Below, in pieces: positions 16,074-23,746 of a DNA stretch of 34,802 nt. The notes under the pieces are model-generated. The model worked only from the letters and a program-made list of their open reading frames with translations, ran no database searches and had not been told where the DNA came from. The translations under genes and the position numbers were made by a program. Position 1 is the stretch's first letter, and every line of letters starts with the position of its first letter. Source of the DNA: Nitrospira sp. (GTDB taxonomy: Bacteria > Nitrospirota > Nitrospiria > Nitrospirales > Nitrospiraceae); the NCBI GenBank assembly GCA_023248215.1, contig JAHFEW010000042.1, forward strand, positions 1 through 34,802, written 5' to 3'.

Positions 16074-16930
16074 GCAGTTTTGCGACTGGCATGTCGCTCA
16101 CTCTTCGGCGTCTGTCGTTTTGGTTTCCCGGACCGTTGCACGCTTCGCTTGAGGAGGGCCATAAGATCGATAACCTTAGCGCTGCCTGGTTTCTCTTTCT
16201 CTTCATCTTTTGACGGCGCCGTGATGATTTCCGTTTTCCCCGCCTTAATCCGCTTGTGGATCAAACGCATCGAATCCTCATGATAGGTGTCTTTGTACTG
16301 GGCCGGCTTCCAGGCATCCGACATTTCCTCTACCAGTTTGGTGGCCATGTCCAACTCGCGTGGCGTGACGCCAGCGGCTTTTAAGCTCTTGGCCAGAATT
16401 TCGAGGTCCTTACTGGGTCGAAGCTCATTCGCATAACGCAGGGTATTCAGCACAATCATGTCGCTCAACGGAATCAGCGCGGCAATATACTGCCTTGTTC
16501 GAATCACGACGGTGGCAATTGCCGCCTTGCTGGTCTTCTTCAAGGTCTCGCGCAATAGCGCGTAGCCCTTTTCACCCCGCTTATCGGGCGCCAGGTAGTA
16601 GGGCGTTTCGAAGGAGGTCGGTGCAATGTCCTCAGCCCGCACAAAACTCACGATGTCTATGGTTTGAGTGGCTTCCACGTTCGCGCGCCGAAAATCCTCG
16701 TCGGTTAGGACGACATAGCGACTCTTCTCGTACTCATACCCCTTCACAATCTGATCCCAGGTCACCTCTTTTCCAGTCTCCTTGTTGTAGCGCTTGAATC
16801 CGACCGGATTCATGTCGCGCCGGTCTAACAGAGTCAAATCGAAGCTATTGCGGTTTTCCGCCGAATAAAGGACCACCGGAATATTCACGAGTCCAAAACT
16901 GATTGACCCCTTCCAGAGTGATCGAGGCAT
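16070..16930 (-). CDS. ku: Ku protein (bacterial NHEJ)
   Basis: A 286-residue bacterial Ku. The bridge/core fold shows family motifs: SLWKGSISFGLVNIPV at the N-terminus, LTDEDFRRANVEATQTIDIV, YYLAPDKRGEKGYALLRETL, ELDMATKLVEEMSDAW and KDTYHEDSMRLI. A short Lys/Arg-rich tail (KRSVQRSGKPKRQTPKSE) is the kind that contacts LigD and DNA in other species. Homodimeric Ku threads onto double-strand ends and recruits LigD. GTG at 16936 is in frame, but AAGG sits at proper distance only from the ATG at 16930. The TGA overlaps the start of topoisomerase IB. LigD is the last gene of the same run, about 6.6 kb downstream. Confidence 0.96.
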   Translation of the reverse strand: MPRSLWKGSISFGLVNIPVVLYSAENRNSFDLTLLDRRDMNPVGFKRYNKETGKEVTWDQIVKGYEYEKSRYVVLTDEDFRRANVEATQTIDIVSFVRAEDIAPTSFETPYYLAPDKRGEKGYALLRETLKKTSKAAIATVVIRTRQYIAALIPLSDMIVLNTLRYANELRPSKDLEILAKSLKAAGVTPRELDMATKLVEEMSDAWKPAQYKDTYHEDSMRLIHKRIKAGKTEIITAPSKDEEKEKPGSAKVIDLMALLKRSVQRSGKPKRQTPKSERHASRKTA

Positions 16931-16943
16931 GGCCACACCTTAG

Positions 16944-17147
16944 TTATCCACTATTGGAGAGTTCCCGCTTTGAGGCTTGGATACAGGCAAGGCAAAAATG
17001 GACGCAATTGACGCAAGCGACCGGTTCACCGCACCCATCGCAAATTTCCCAGATAGTCTCGTTGATGTGTTTACACCCATCCTGTCGACAAGACGGGTCC
17101 GCACAGGTGCCGCAGTCATAGGGACAAATCGTCATATGATTTTCCAT
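16944..17147 (-). CDS. Cysteine-rich small protein heading the Ku operon
   Basis: A 67-residue peptide with 11 cysteines. They lie in a Cys-rich N-terminal half (C8, C12, C15, C20, C25) and in a CDGCGEPVACVNCVHFCLAC block (C36, C39, C45, C48, C52, C55), suggesting two or more zinc sites. I recognise no named family. The ATG at 17147 lacks a clear ribosome binding site; M5 (17135) is an alternative start with weak GGAA upstream. The gene begins about 20 nt after the predicted transcription start and ends 13 nt before Ku. The dense CxxC spacing makes a chance frame unlikely. A DNA- or protein-binding role in the NHEJ unit is speculation. Confidence 0.6.
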   Translation of the reverse strand: MENHMTICPYDCGTCADPSCRQDGCKHINETIWEICDGCGEPVACVNCVHFCLACIQASKRELSNSG

Positions 17148-17173
17148 TGCTTGCGAGCCGCAATTGCTGCTTC

Positions 17174-17218
17174 AAATTACCCATGCGCCCTCCTGCCGCC
17201 AACTCGGATAACCCCTAG
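17174..17218 (-). promoter_or_regulatory. Palindrome-type promoter of the Ku-topoIB-treZ-ligD run
   Basis: Read on the minus strand, CTAGGGGTTATCCGAG (17218-17203) is followed by 23 nt and TAATTT (17179-17174). The first-base distance is 39 bp, the commonest value for this element. Transcription would start near 17167, just upstream of the Cys-rich gene. It is the only such site between this point and the end of ligD, consistent with one long transcript. The right half-site has one deviation (CCGAG). Confidence 0.5.
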
Positions 17219-17254
17219 CCTCCGGACCTCCCCAGGCGTGCAGAATGCGCAGAA

Positions 17255-17298
17255 CTAGGTCCATGCCTAGCTGTCTTCATAGAACCCTCCTCTATAGG
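17255..17298 (+). promoter_or_regulatory. Palindrome-type promoter of the FAD-Rieske gene
   Basis: CTAGGTCCATGCCTAG (17255-17270) has perfect CTAGG/CCTAG half-sites separated by 6 nt. The hexamer TATAGG follows at 17293-17298, 38 bp from first base to first base. The sequence after the repeat (CTGTC) and the -10 hexamer are the same as at the 20431 site. The predicted start near 17305 leaves a 40-nt leader before the ATG at 17345. With the minus-strand site at 17203-17218 this forms a divergent regulatory region. Confidence 0.6.
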
Positions 17299-17344
17299 CT
17301 CAGAGCTATTCAACCGATAGGCCGCCTTACGCAAGGAGATCACG

Positions 17345-18889
17345 ATGAAGAATGAGTCTGGACAGACCACCTCGATCTGGATGTCGGAAGATGTGCGAGC
17401 CTTGCCTCCCTTGGTCACGGGAGCCCACGCCGACGTGTGTATCGTCGGCACTGGGATCGCTGGGCTGACGACGGCCTATTGTCTGGTGCGGGAGGGCAAG
17501 TCCATCATCCTCTTGAACGACGGCCCTCCAGGCGGAGGCATGACTCAGCGGACGACGGCACATCTCTCGAATGCGATCGATGATGGCTATGTCAAGATCG
17601 AACGTCTGCATGGTGTATCAAGCGCGCGACTGGCTGCGCAGAGTCATACGGCAGCCATCGACTGGATTGACCGGGTGCGAACGCAGGAACGGATCGAGTG
17701 TGACTTCACACGTCTGAACGGCTATCTGTTTTCTCCGCCTGATGACTCGCCCAAGATAATCGACGAAGAATGGCAGGCGGCCCTGCGCGCGGGCCTCACC
17801 AATGTGGAGCGTCTCGACCGGCTGCCGGGCAATATGTTTCGCACCGGTCCCTGCTTACGGTTTCCGCGACAAGCGCAATTTCACCCCTTGAAATATGTCT
17901 CCGGCCTCGTGCGGGCCATTCAGGAGAGAGGAGGACGTGTGTTTAGTGATGCGCATGTCACCAGTGTGGAAAGCGGAAATCAGGCGCGGCTGAAAACGAG
18001 TCACGGTTGCCTGGTCACCGCTGATGCGGTCGTCATTGCCACCAATACGCCGATCAACAATACGGTGACGATTCATACGAAACAGGCTGCCTACATCAGC
18101 TATGTGATTGGAGCAACCATACCAGCCGGATCGATTGAACCGGTGTTGTATTGGGATACACTCGACCCCTACCACTATGTACGAATCCAGCGCCGGTCTT
18201 TGCAACAGGGAGGCGAGCAGGACATACTCATCGTCGGGGGTGAGGACCATAAGGCTGGACAGGCTGACGATGGCGAGGCTCGGTACGGACGACTAGAGGC
18301 TTGGGCACGGGAGCGCTTCCCCATGATCGAGACCATAGAATTTCGATGGTCCGGGCAAGTGATGGAGCCCGTCGATGGCCTGGCCTTCATCGGCCGAAAC
18401 CCCGGGGATGCGGACAATATGTACATTGCGACGGGCGACTCCGGCATGGGAATGACCCATGGCACCATCGCCGGCATGTTGATCACCGACCTCATTATGG
18501 GGCGCGAGTCCGCCTGGGCGTCCCTCTATGATCCTTCGCGCCAGCCGGTTCGAGCAGCCGGAGCATTTATACGCGAATCACTGAACGTCGTCGCCCAATA
18601 TACCGACTGGGTCACCGGGGGCGACGTGGAAACCGAACATGACATCGCGAAAGAACAGGGAGCAGTGCTGAGGGACGGACTCACCAAAATCGCAGCCTAC
18701 CGAGACGAACAAGGCGTCCTGCACAAATGTTCCGCCGTGTGCCCGCATCTGAGCTGCATTGTGGCTTGGAACCATTCGGAAAAAACATGGGATTGTCCCT
18801 GTCACGGCTCGCGATTCGACAAATTTGGGAAAGTCCTCAATGGACCTGCGACGAACGACCTGAGCCCGTTCAAGGAAGGGCCCGGATAG
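17345..18889 (+). CDS. FAD-dependent oxidoreductase with C-terminal Rieske [2Fe-2S] domain
   Basis: A 514-residue DAO-family flavoprotein fused to a Rieske domain. The dinucleotide-binding motif is GTGIAG at 35-40 within DVCIVGTGIAGLTTAYCL, and a second FAD-contact region, YIATGDSGMGMTHGTIAGML, lies near 360-380. The Rieske cluster ligands are C466 and H468 (CPH) and C484 and H487 (CPCH), 15 residues apart, which is canonical. The protein ends soon after the usual NGPA segment. Homologues are often called gamma-glutamylputrescine oxidoreductase-like or 'Rieske FAD oxidoreductase'; the substrate is unknown. AAGGAG 6 nt before the ATG sets the start. Its stop is 16 nt from the end of a convergent gene. 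Confidence 0.92.
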   Translation: MKNESGQTTSIWMSEDVRALPPLVTGAHADVCIVGTGIAGLTTAYCLVREGKSIILLNDGPPGGGMTQRTTAHLSNAIDDGYVKIERLHGVSSARLAAQSHTAAIDWIDRVRTQERIECDFTRLNGYLFSPPDDSPKIIDEEWQAALRAGLTNVERLDRLPGNMFRTGPCLRFPRQAQFHPLKYVSGLVRAIQERGGRVFSDAHVTSVESGNQARLKTSHGCLVTADAVVIATNTPINNTVTIHTKQAAYISYVIGATIPAGSIEPVLYWDTLDPYHYVRIQRRSLQQGGEQDILIVGGEDHKAGQADDGEARYGRLEAWARERFPMIETIEFRWSGQVMEPVDGLAFIGRNPGDADNMYIATGDSGMGMTHGTIAGMLITDLIMGRESAWASLYDPSRQPVRAAGAFIRESLNVVAQYTDWVTGGDVETEHDIAKEQGAVLRDGLTKIAAYRDEQGVLHKCSAVCPHLSCIVAWNHSEKTWDCPCHGSRFDKFGKVLNGPATNDLSPFKEGPG

Positions 18890-18905
18890 ATTCCCAGGGC
18901 GGGTC

Positions 18906-19346
18906 CTATGCCGGATTGACCTCCGGCGTGCCGGTGTCTCCCCATCCGCCCTTCTTATTGTGGCGGGCCTTCTCAGCCAATTCTTGATAAAGGGCTCGAA
19001 CGTCCTCGAGGTCCTTCGCGCTGAGTTTTTCGAGATCGAGGAGGGCATTGTGAGCTCCCTGCGTGGCTCGTATCATTTCATCGAGCTTGAGTTGTATCGC
19101 CGCGCTGTCCCGATTCTGGGTATTTTGAATCAGGAACACCATGAGAAACGTGACAATGGTTGTCCCGGTATTAATGACCAGTTGCCACGTGTCGCTGTAA
19201 TCAAACAATGGCCCCGTCACCCCCCAGAGGATCACAATTCCCAGCGCGATCCCGAAGGCCGTCACGCTTCCCAGCACACGAGAGGCCTCGTTCGCAACCC
19301 GGCAGAAAAGACCTGAATCTTGAGTCTGCACGCTTTTAGACCGCAT
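18906..19346 (-). CDS. Low-affinity iron permease (Fet4-like) family membrane protein
   Basis: A 146-residue protein matching the low-affinity iron permease family, with two hydrophobic segments (about 24-48 and 57-75) around the hallmark YSDTWQLVINTGTTIVTFLMVFLIQNTQNRD, followed by QLKLDEMIRA and a helical cytoplasmic tail. Bacterial members are much shorter than fungal Fet4 and iron transport by them is not established, so the name describes homology only. AAGGAGG 7 nt before the ATG is a strong ribosome binding site. It lies 14 nt after the lipoprotein gene on the same strand, so it is probably co-transcribed with it. Confidence 0.85.
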   Translation of the reverse strand: MRSKSVQTQDSGLFCRVANEASRVLGSVTAFGIALGIVILWGVTGPLFDYSDTWQLVINTGTTIVTFLMVFLIQNTQNRDSAAIQLKLDEMIRATQGAHNALLDLEKLSAKDLEDVRALYQELAEKARHNKKGGWGDTGTPEVNPA

Positions 19347-19360
19347 CGCACCCCTCCTTA

Positions 19361-20365
19361 TTATGAATGCGTCTCGGGAGATTGAACCGAATGGCCGGCG
19401 ATTTCCCGAAGCAGCACTTCCAATTCTTCATGCATCAGTCTGATCGACGCTTCCAGGGTTTCCAACATGGAGGCACGCGCGCGCAACTCCGACGCCGCAT
19501 AGCGGCCCCCCGGACCGAAGAAGAGGTTCTGCCGTTGCTGTTCGTTATCCGACCCGTTTTCGCCCAATCGGCCTCCCTGGCGCCAGGCATTGACGACTTG
19601 TTCACGGGGAGTATCTGCCCCTGCCGTATGGGCCCTATGCAGAAAACGCCACACGATAGGCGAAAATAACTGCGGTTCCGGCGGATCGCTCCACACCTCT
19701 TGCAGCGCATTCCTGTCGTGCCGAAACTCGACTTCGGAATGGGTGAACAGTGCGGACACTCCGAACCAGGAAGCCAACAGTCCTCCTGCCACGTCCGCAG
19801 CATCCCCGGCGGTACTCGCGCCGGCGGCCAAACCCACACCACCGGAAATGATGCCTGCGATCCCCCCAAGCACGATCGAAGCAATGGTCAGGCGCTTCAC
19901 CCGTGCGTTGTCGACTTCGTCGATACGATCGGCGACCTGGTCAGCCCGATCCCGCTCACAGGTCAGTTCAGCCGTGGAGGAGGCAACCTCAAACAGGGTC
20001 AATAGCACCTGGTCGGTCAATCGCTGCCGGCTGATCAACATGTCCAGAGGCTCCTGTCCCGGGGAAGCTTGCAGCGCCGCAATCTCATTCAGCACCGGCA
20101 AGACTCCTATCACTTCGGCCACCCGTAAGGCATCGGCACTGAATCGGGACGAGGCCAGAGCCGTCGAGTCGGCTCGAGCCTCATACACTCTCGACGGAGC
20201 CGCGCGTGCCCGCTTAGTCATGGCAGGCACGCAACGCTGACTCGACTCGGTCGCCGGACCCTGTTGGGTCGGTGCGACCAGGGTCGTGCATCCCGCGAAC
20301 GCTGTAGCGAGGGAGAGCGTCATGCAATATCGTCGAAACCAGGAGCCATGATTGGAACAGGTCAT
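19361..20365 (-). CDS. Lipoprotein of unknown function with a Gly-rich hydrophobic hairpin
   Basis: A 334-residue protein with a lipoprotein signal peptide: basic N-terminus, hydrophobic core and the lipobox FAGC with acylated C26. Residues about 60-150 are mostly helical. A Gly/Ala-rich hydrophobic stretch follows at about 158-205 (IASIVLGGIAGIISGGVGLAAG, then VAGGLLASWFGVSALF), which looks like a membrane-inserted hairpin. The C-terminus is helical and charged. I do not recognise a family. GAGGTG precedes the ATG at a suitable distance. The palindrome at 20431-20446, 66 bp upstream of the start codon, is nearly symmetric and could drive this gene as well as the divergent HAD/ATPase gene. 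Confidence 0.75.
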   Translation of the reverse strand: MTCSNHGSWFRRYCMTLSLATAFAGCTTLVAPTQQGPATESSQRCVPAMTKRARAAPSRVYEARADSTALASSRFSADALRVAEVIGVLPVLNEIAALQASPGQEPLDMLISRQRLTDQVLLTLFEVASSTAELTCERDRADQVADRIDEVDNARVKRLTIASIVLGGIAGIISGGVGLAAGASTAGDAADVAGGLLASWFGVSALFTHSEVEFRHDRNALQEVWSDPPEPQLFSPIVWRFLHRAHTAGADTPREQVVNAWRQGGRLGENGSDNEQQRQNLFFGPGGRYAASELRARASMLETLEASIRLMHEELEVLLREIAGHSVQSPETHS

Positions 20366-20430
20366 ATCTCTACACCTCGTCTCTACATTCTTGTGTCACG
20401 GATAAGGGAAGCCGCCAGCTCGTAACCTCC

Positions 20431-20475
20431 CTAGGAGACTTCCTAGCTGTCCCGAGGAATTGAAGGCTGTATAGG
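20431..20475 (+). promoter_or_regulatory. Palindrome-type promoter (perfect 6-bp arms), possibly bidirectional
   Basis: CTAGGAGACTTCCTAG (20431-20446) is a perfect inverted repeat with 6-bp arms and a 4-nt centre. TATAGG follows at 20470-20475, 39 bp from first base to first base. Transcription would start near 20482, 50 nt before the ATG at 20532. In the other direction a TTATCC/TATCCG hexamer lies 41-42 bp from the repeat's opposite end, so the same operator may also serve the divergent lipoprotein gene. Confidence 0.6.
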
Positions 20476-20531
20476 TTAAGCCGCGTGACCAGACAGAGAT
20501 GGACCGGTGGTCATTAGGAGGGATGAGCGAG

Positions 20532-22265
20532 ATGCGCTATTTAGCGTTGGCAGCCGATTATGACGGGACCTTGGCCTCCGCGGGAACTGTCAGCGCGGAC
20601 ACCGTCGCTGCCATTGAACGCCTGGTGGCATCCGGTCGCAAATTGATCCTGGTGACGGGACGGCTCTTGCCGGAGTTGTTGGATATTTTTCCCCAAGTCT
20701 CGCTATGCGAGCGCGTGGTGGCGGAAAACGGCGCCGTACTGTATCGTCCGGCGACGATTGAACAGACCCTTCTCGCCCCCGTCCCTCCACCGGCCTTCGT
20801 GGAGGAGCTGCAACGTCGCGGTGTACAACACCTCAGCATCGGACAGTCCATCGTAGCGACCCGCGTGCCTTATGAGACGGTCGTCTTGGATGTAATCAGA
20901 GATCTCGGCCTCGAACTGCGCATCGTCTTCAACAAAGGCGCCGTCATGATTCTCCCCGCAGAAATCAACAAGGCCACCGGCTTGACCGCCGCGCTGAAGG
21001 AATTAGAATTGTCACCGCGCAACATCGTCGCAGTCGGTGATGGAGAAAACGACCATGTCTTGTTGATGTCGAGCGAGTACGCTGCGGCCGTCGCGAATGC
21101 CGTCCCCATGCTGAAAGAAACGGCGGACTGCACGACGACAGGAGACCACGGCATAGGGGTCAGTGAGCTGATCGCTGACCTCTTGAATAATGATCTCGAA
21201 ATGGCGGAACGGAGCGTCTCCCGGCATCACATTCTATTGGGCCGGCGTGAGACGGGTGAAGAAGTCACCCTGCGCCCTGCTCGACAAAATCTCCTGCTCG
21301 CCGGCACGTCGGGCAGCGGAAAATCAACGCTTGCCATCGGTCTTTTGGAGCGGCTCGGCGAACAAGGTTATCAATTATGTGTCATCGATCCGGAAGGTGA
21401 TTACGAAAGCTTCCCACAGGCGATCGTCCTGGGCACCGCACAGGATGGTCCCAGCCTTACTGAAATTCTCACGGCCTTGGCCAGCCCAAACAATCATGTG
21501 GTGGTGAATCTCGTCGGTCTGCCGTTGAAAGACCGGCCGTCATTTTTTCTGGGATTACTTCCCAAGCTACAGGAATTCCGTGCAAAAACCGGCCGGCCGC
21601 ATTGGATGCTGGTGGATGAAACGCACCACCTGCTTCCTATCGGAGGCAATCCCACTTCGCTCGCACGCGCGAAGGAGTTAGCCTGCATGATCTATGTCAC
21701 CGTTCACCCCAACCAGATCGAACCCTCGATCCTGGAAACCGCGGATACGGTGATTGCTCTGGGGAAATCGCCGGAGAATACGATCAGGACATACTGCACA
21801 GCGATCCACCAGCCGGCACCGACCATGGCAGTAACCGAGCTTGAACCAGGTCGAGCCCTCGTCTGGGACCGGGCCGATCACGAACCACCCTTTACCTTGC
21901 ACATTGTACCGAGCGCACTAGAGCGGCGTCGACACCGGCGGAAGTATGCCGAAGGTGAGTTACCTCCCGACCGCAGTTTTTATTTCAGGGGCCCGACCGG
22001 CACACTCAATCTGCGCGCGCAAAACCTCATCCTATTCATGCAGATTGGTGAAGGGGTCGATGACGCGACCTGGTTGCATCACCTCCGACAGCATCATTAC
22101 TCTGCATGGATGAGTGAGTCCATCAAGGACGAAGCGCTGGCAGATGCGGTGCGTGAGATCGAAGACCAGAGACGCTTACCGGCTTCCGATAGCCGCCGAT
22201 TAATCCGTGACGCCATTGAAGCACAATACACCCTTCCCGCCGGCGGCAATGACCACTCTTCTTAA
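20532..22265 (+). CDS. HAD phosphatase fused to a P-loop ATPase
   Basis: A 577-residue two-domain fusion. Residues 1-220 form a Cof-type HAD hydrolase: DYDGTL with D9 and D11, the LVTGR motif, and GDGEND with D170 and D174. Residues about 225-460 form a P-loop ATPase of the HerA/DUF87 kind: Walker A GTSGSGKST with K264, IDPEGDYESF, and Walker B MLVDE with D362/E363. A C-terminal helical region (about 470-577) includes GTLNLRAQNLILFMQIGEG. AGGAGG sits 10 nt before the ATG at 20532 but abuts the in-frame ATG at 20523; an ATG at 20499 is less likely. Substrate and partner are unknown. The HAD part resembles sugar-phosphate phosphatases. Confidence 0.85.
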   Translation: MRYLALAADYDGTLASAGTVSADTVAAIERLVASGRKLILVTGRLLPELLDIFPQVSLCERVVAENGAVLYRPATIEQTLLAPVPPPAFVEELQRRGVQHLSIGQSIVATRVPYETVVLDVIRDLGLELRIVFNKGAVMILPAEINKATGLTAALKELELSPRNIVAVGDGENDHVLLMSSEYAAAVANAVPMLKETADCTTTGDHGIGVSELIADLLNNDLEMAERSVSRHHILLGRRETGEEVTLRPARQNLLLAGTSGSGKSTLAIGLLERLGEQGYQLCVIDPEGDYESFPQAIVLGTAQDGPSLTEILTALASPNNHVVVNLVGLPLKDRPSFFLGLLPKLQEFRAKTGRPHWMLVDETHHLLPIGGNPTSLARAKELACMIYVTVHPNQIEPSILETADTVIALGKSPENTIRTYCTAIHQPAPTMAVTELEPGRALVWDRADHEPPFTLHIVPSALERRRHRRKYAEGELPPDRSFYFRGPTGTLNLRAQNLILFMQIGEGVDDATWLHHLRQHHYSAWMSESIKDEALADAVREIEDQRRLPASDSRRLIRDAIEAQYTLPAGGNDHSS

Positions 22266-22303
22266 ATCCCCTCTCTCCTTCCGCTTCTAAAAACGTCATA
22301 TGA

Positions 22304-22348
22304 CTAGGGTTATATCCAGATGTGCGAGCCTCGCCGTCACGATATGAG
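22304..22348 (+). promoter_or_regulatory. Palindrome-type promoter of the secreted-protein gene
   Basis: CTAGGGTTATATCCAG (22304-22319) is followed by 23 nt and TATGAG (22343-22348), giving the 39-bp spacing. Transcription would begin near 22355. That is downstream of the in-frame ATGs at 22320 and 22344, so it supports translation from 22428. The right half-site has the CCAG variant also seen at 92-107. Confidence 0.5.
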
Positions 22349-22427
22349 CAGAGATATGCAATGGAAGATCCGATACATGCCGCAACGGATCGATGGAGGC
22401 ATGTTACATTCCACCAAGGAGCGCGTC

Positions 22428-23093
22428 ATGAGATATACAAAGGCAATGGGAACAGCTGCCATAACATTCGCAGGCCTACTGGCGATCTGCGGGCCTGCCA
22501 TAGCGGCAGATGGAACCACAAAAGGAGAAACCACCGACGAAAAAGGACAACAAGGCATAGGCTTAAGTTCGGGAGGGACATCATTCAATGTCATTATGGG
22601 TGGGTCCGAAACCATTATTGGGAAAATCAGCCGCATTCACGGTGAGGAATATTCCATCAAGGGAAATCGCGGACAAGATATCAGCTTGCGGGTAACGAAG
22701 GATACGAATGTGGTCTGTGCCGGCGGCAAAGGTGCCCAATTGTCAACGAGCCGCGAAGGCCTGAAAGAGCGCAGCGAAATTCCGCCGACTCCGTACATGC
22801 AGGAACAGGCTAAGCATGGGCAAGCCTCTGATTCCGTGGTGATGCCCAAAGGCACTCAAAAGGAAGGGGGCGCGTTGACCAGAGATCCGAGCCAACTGAA
22901 AGATGTCGTCGGCTCCAGAGATCCGAAGGCAAATGAAGATGTCGCGAGGGGATCAGGATTCGTGGTCGGAAGCAAGGAAGGCTGTGCCTTCAAAGTCGGA
23001 GACCATGTAAAAATCGAGGCATCCGACATGGGGACCGCGACCACGATCCAACAATTGGCGCATGATTCATCGGATTCCCATAGCTCGCGTTGA
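22428..23093 (+). CDS. Secreted protein of unknown function
   Basis: A 221-residue protein with a clear Sec signal peptide (MRYTKAMGTAAITFAGLLAI, cleavage after GPAIA near residue 26). The frame is open to 22320, but AAGGAG 6 nt before ATG 22428 and the signal peptide decide the start. The mature part has a beta-rich segment (IGKISRIHGEEYSIKGNRG, then LRVTKDTNVVCAGG) and a second short one near the end (CAFKVGDHVKIEASDMGTA). They are separated by about 85 residues of low-complexity Lys/Asp/Ser-rich sequence. The two halves resemble the continuous small domain of the 27627-28004 protein. The two Cys could form a disulfide. A terminator-like hairpin follows at 23126. I recognise no named family. 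Confidence 0.75.
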   Translation: MRYTKAMGTAAITFAGLLAICGPAIAADGTTKGETTDEKGQQGIGLSSGGTSFNVIMGGSETIIGKISRIHGEEYSIKGNRGQDISLRVTKDTNVVCAGGKGAQLSTSREGLKERSEIPPTPYMQEQAKHGQASDSVVMPKGTQKEGGALTRDPSQLKDVVGSRDPKANEDVARGSGFVVGSKEGCAFKVGDHVKIEASDMGTATTIQQLAHDSSDSHSSR

Positions 23094-23125
23094 GCAGCGG
23101 GCATAAGGCCAAGCCCCTTGGCCAA

Positions 23126-23169
23126 GACGTCGGGGGGCTTGAATGCGGATCTCCCCGGCGTCCTCTTTT
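23126..23169 (+). terminator. Rho-independent terminator candidate
   Basis: Arms GACGTCGGGG (23126-23135) and CCCCGGCGTC (23153-23162) pair over 10 bp with one G-U wobble around a 17-nt loop, followed by CTCTTTT. A smaller perfect hairpin, GGCCAAG/CTTGGCC (23107-23123), lies just upstream. The position between the secreted-protein gene and the next promoter fits termination of the upstream transcript. Confidence 0.5.
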
Positions 23170-23184
23170 CAACTACACCCCCTC

Positions 23185-23235
23185 TGAGAACTAGGATTTC
23201 TCCTAGTTCTCACTTACTACCAATCTTCTTACCAT
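23185..23235 (+). promoter_or_regulatory. Palindrome-type promoter, longest inverted repeat of the set
   Basis: A perfect 12-bp inverted repeat, TGAGAACTAGGA (23185-23196) and TCCTAGTTCTCA (23201-23212), is separated by TTTC. Its core is CTAGGATTTCTCCTAG (23191-23206). TACCAT follows at 23230-23235, 39 bp from the first core base. Transcription would start near 23242, downstream of the in-frame ATG at 23234 and 40 nt before the ATG at 23282. That supports the later start. Confidence 0.6.
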
Positions 23236-23281
23236 GCGTCGAGAGTCGGCCCGCGGTAGTCACACGAGAGGGGAGGGCATC

Positions 23282-23746
23282 ATGAGCGCCGCCATAGTCA
23301 TCCCTATATGCTGTGTCTGCAACAGAGTACGAGAGAATGTGCAAGCCGAGGGCAACAGAGAGCAGTGGGATACTCTGGACGCTTTCTTAGGGACGCATCA
23401 TCTATCGAGTGGGGAATATCACCTGACGCATACCTATTGCCCTGTCTGCTCGATGCAATTCAGCAAGCTGCGCAAAACCGATGGCCAGGTTCAGAGAAAA
23501 GAACCGGCACGAACTACCCCGGACAATGATGTGGCCGCCACTATTCTGGATGTGTTCTCGGGGCTGCAAAAATGTGATCTCGACATGCTCGTCCGGGCCT
23601 GTCCGGGTCTGACCTGGAACCAGGTCTTTTCAGAGGTGGACCGCCTCAGCCGAATCGGGCAGCTTCGGTTGAGCTATCTCGGGCATGGCCAATATTCGAT
23701 CGAACTTCCGCAGGCAACTGAAATGCCCTTGGTCTCTCAGACTTAG
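23282..23746 (+). CDS. Zinc-finger-like protein with C-terminal winged-helix-like region
   Basis: A 154-residue protein. The N-terminal part has IPICCVCNRVRE and, about 40 residues later, THTYCPVC. This CxxC...CxxC pairing resembles the 'ICxxCxRIRD...SHxxCPxC' module found beside PAS/GAF sensor domains. The C-terminal half (CDLDMLVRACPGLTWNQVF through RLSRIGQLRLSYLGHGQYSI) looks like a winged helix, possibly DNA-binding. GGGGAGGG before ATG 23282 and the predicted transcription start rule against the frame's earlier ATG at 23234. The stop overlaps the stop of the convergent EEP gene. Function unknown; a small regulator is a reasonable guess. Confidence 0.7.
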   Translation: MSAAIVIPICCVCNRVRENVQAEGNREQWDTLDAFLGTHHLSSGEYHLTHTYCPVCSMQFSKLRKTDGQVQRKEPARTTPDNDVAATILDVFSGLQKCDLDMLVRACPGLTWNQVFSEVDRLSRIGQLRLSYLGHGQYSIELPQATEMPLVSQT

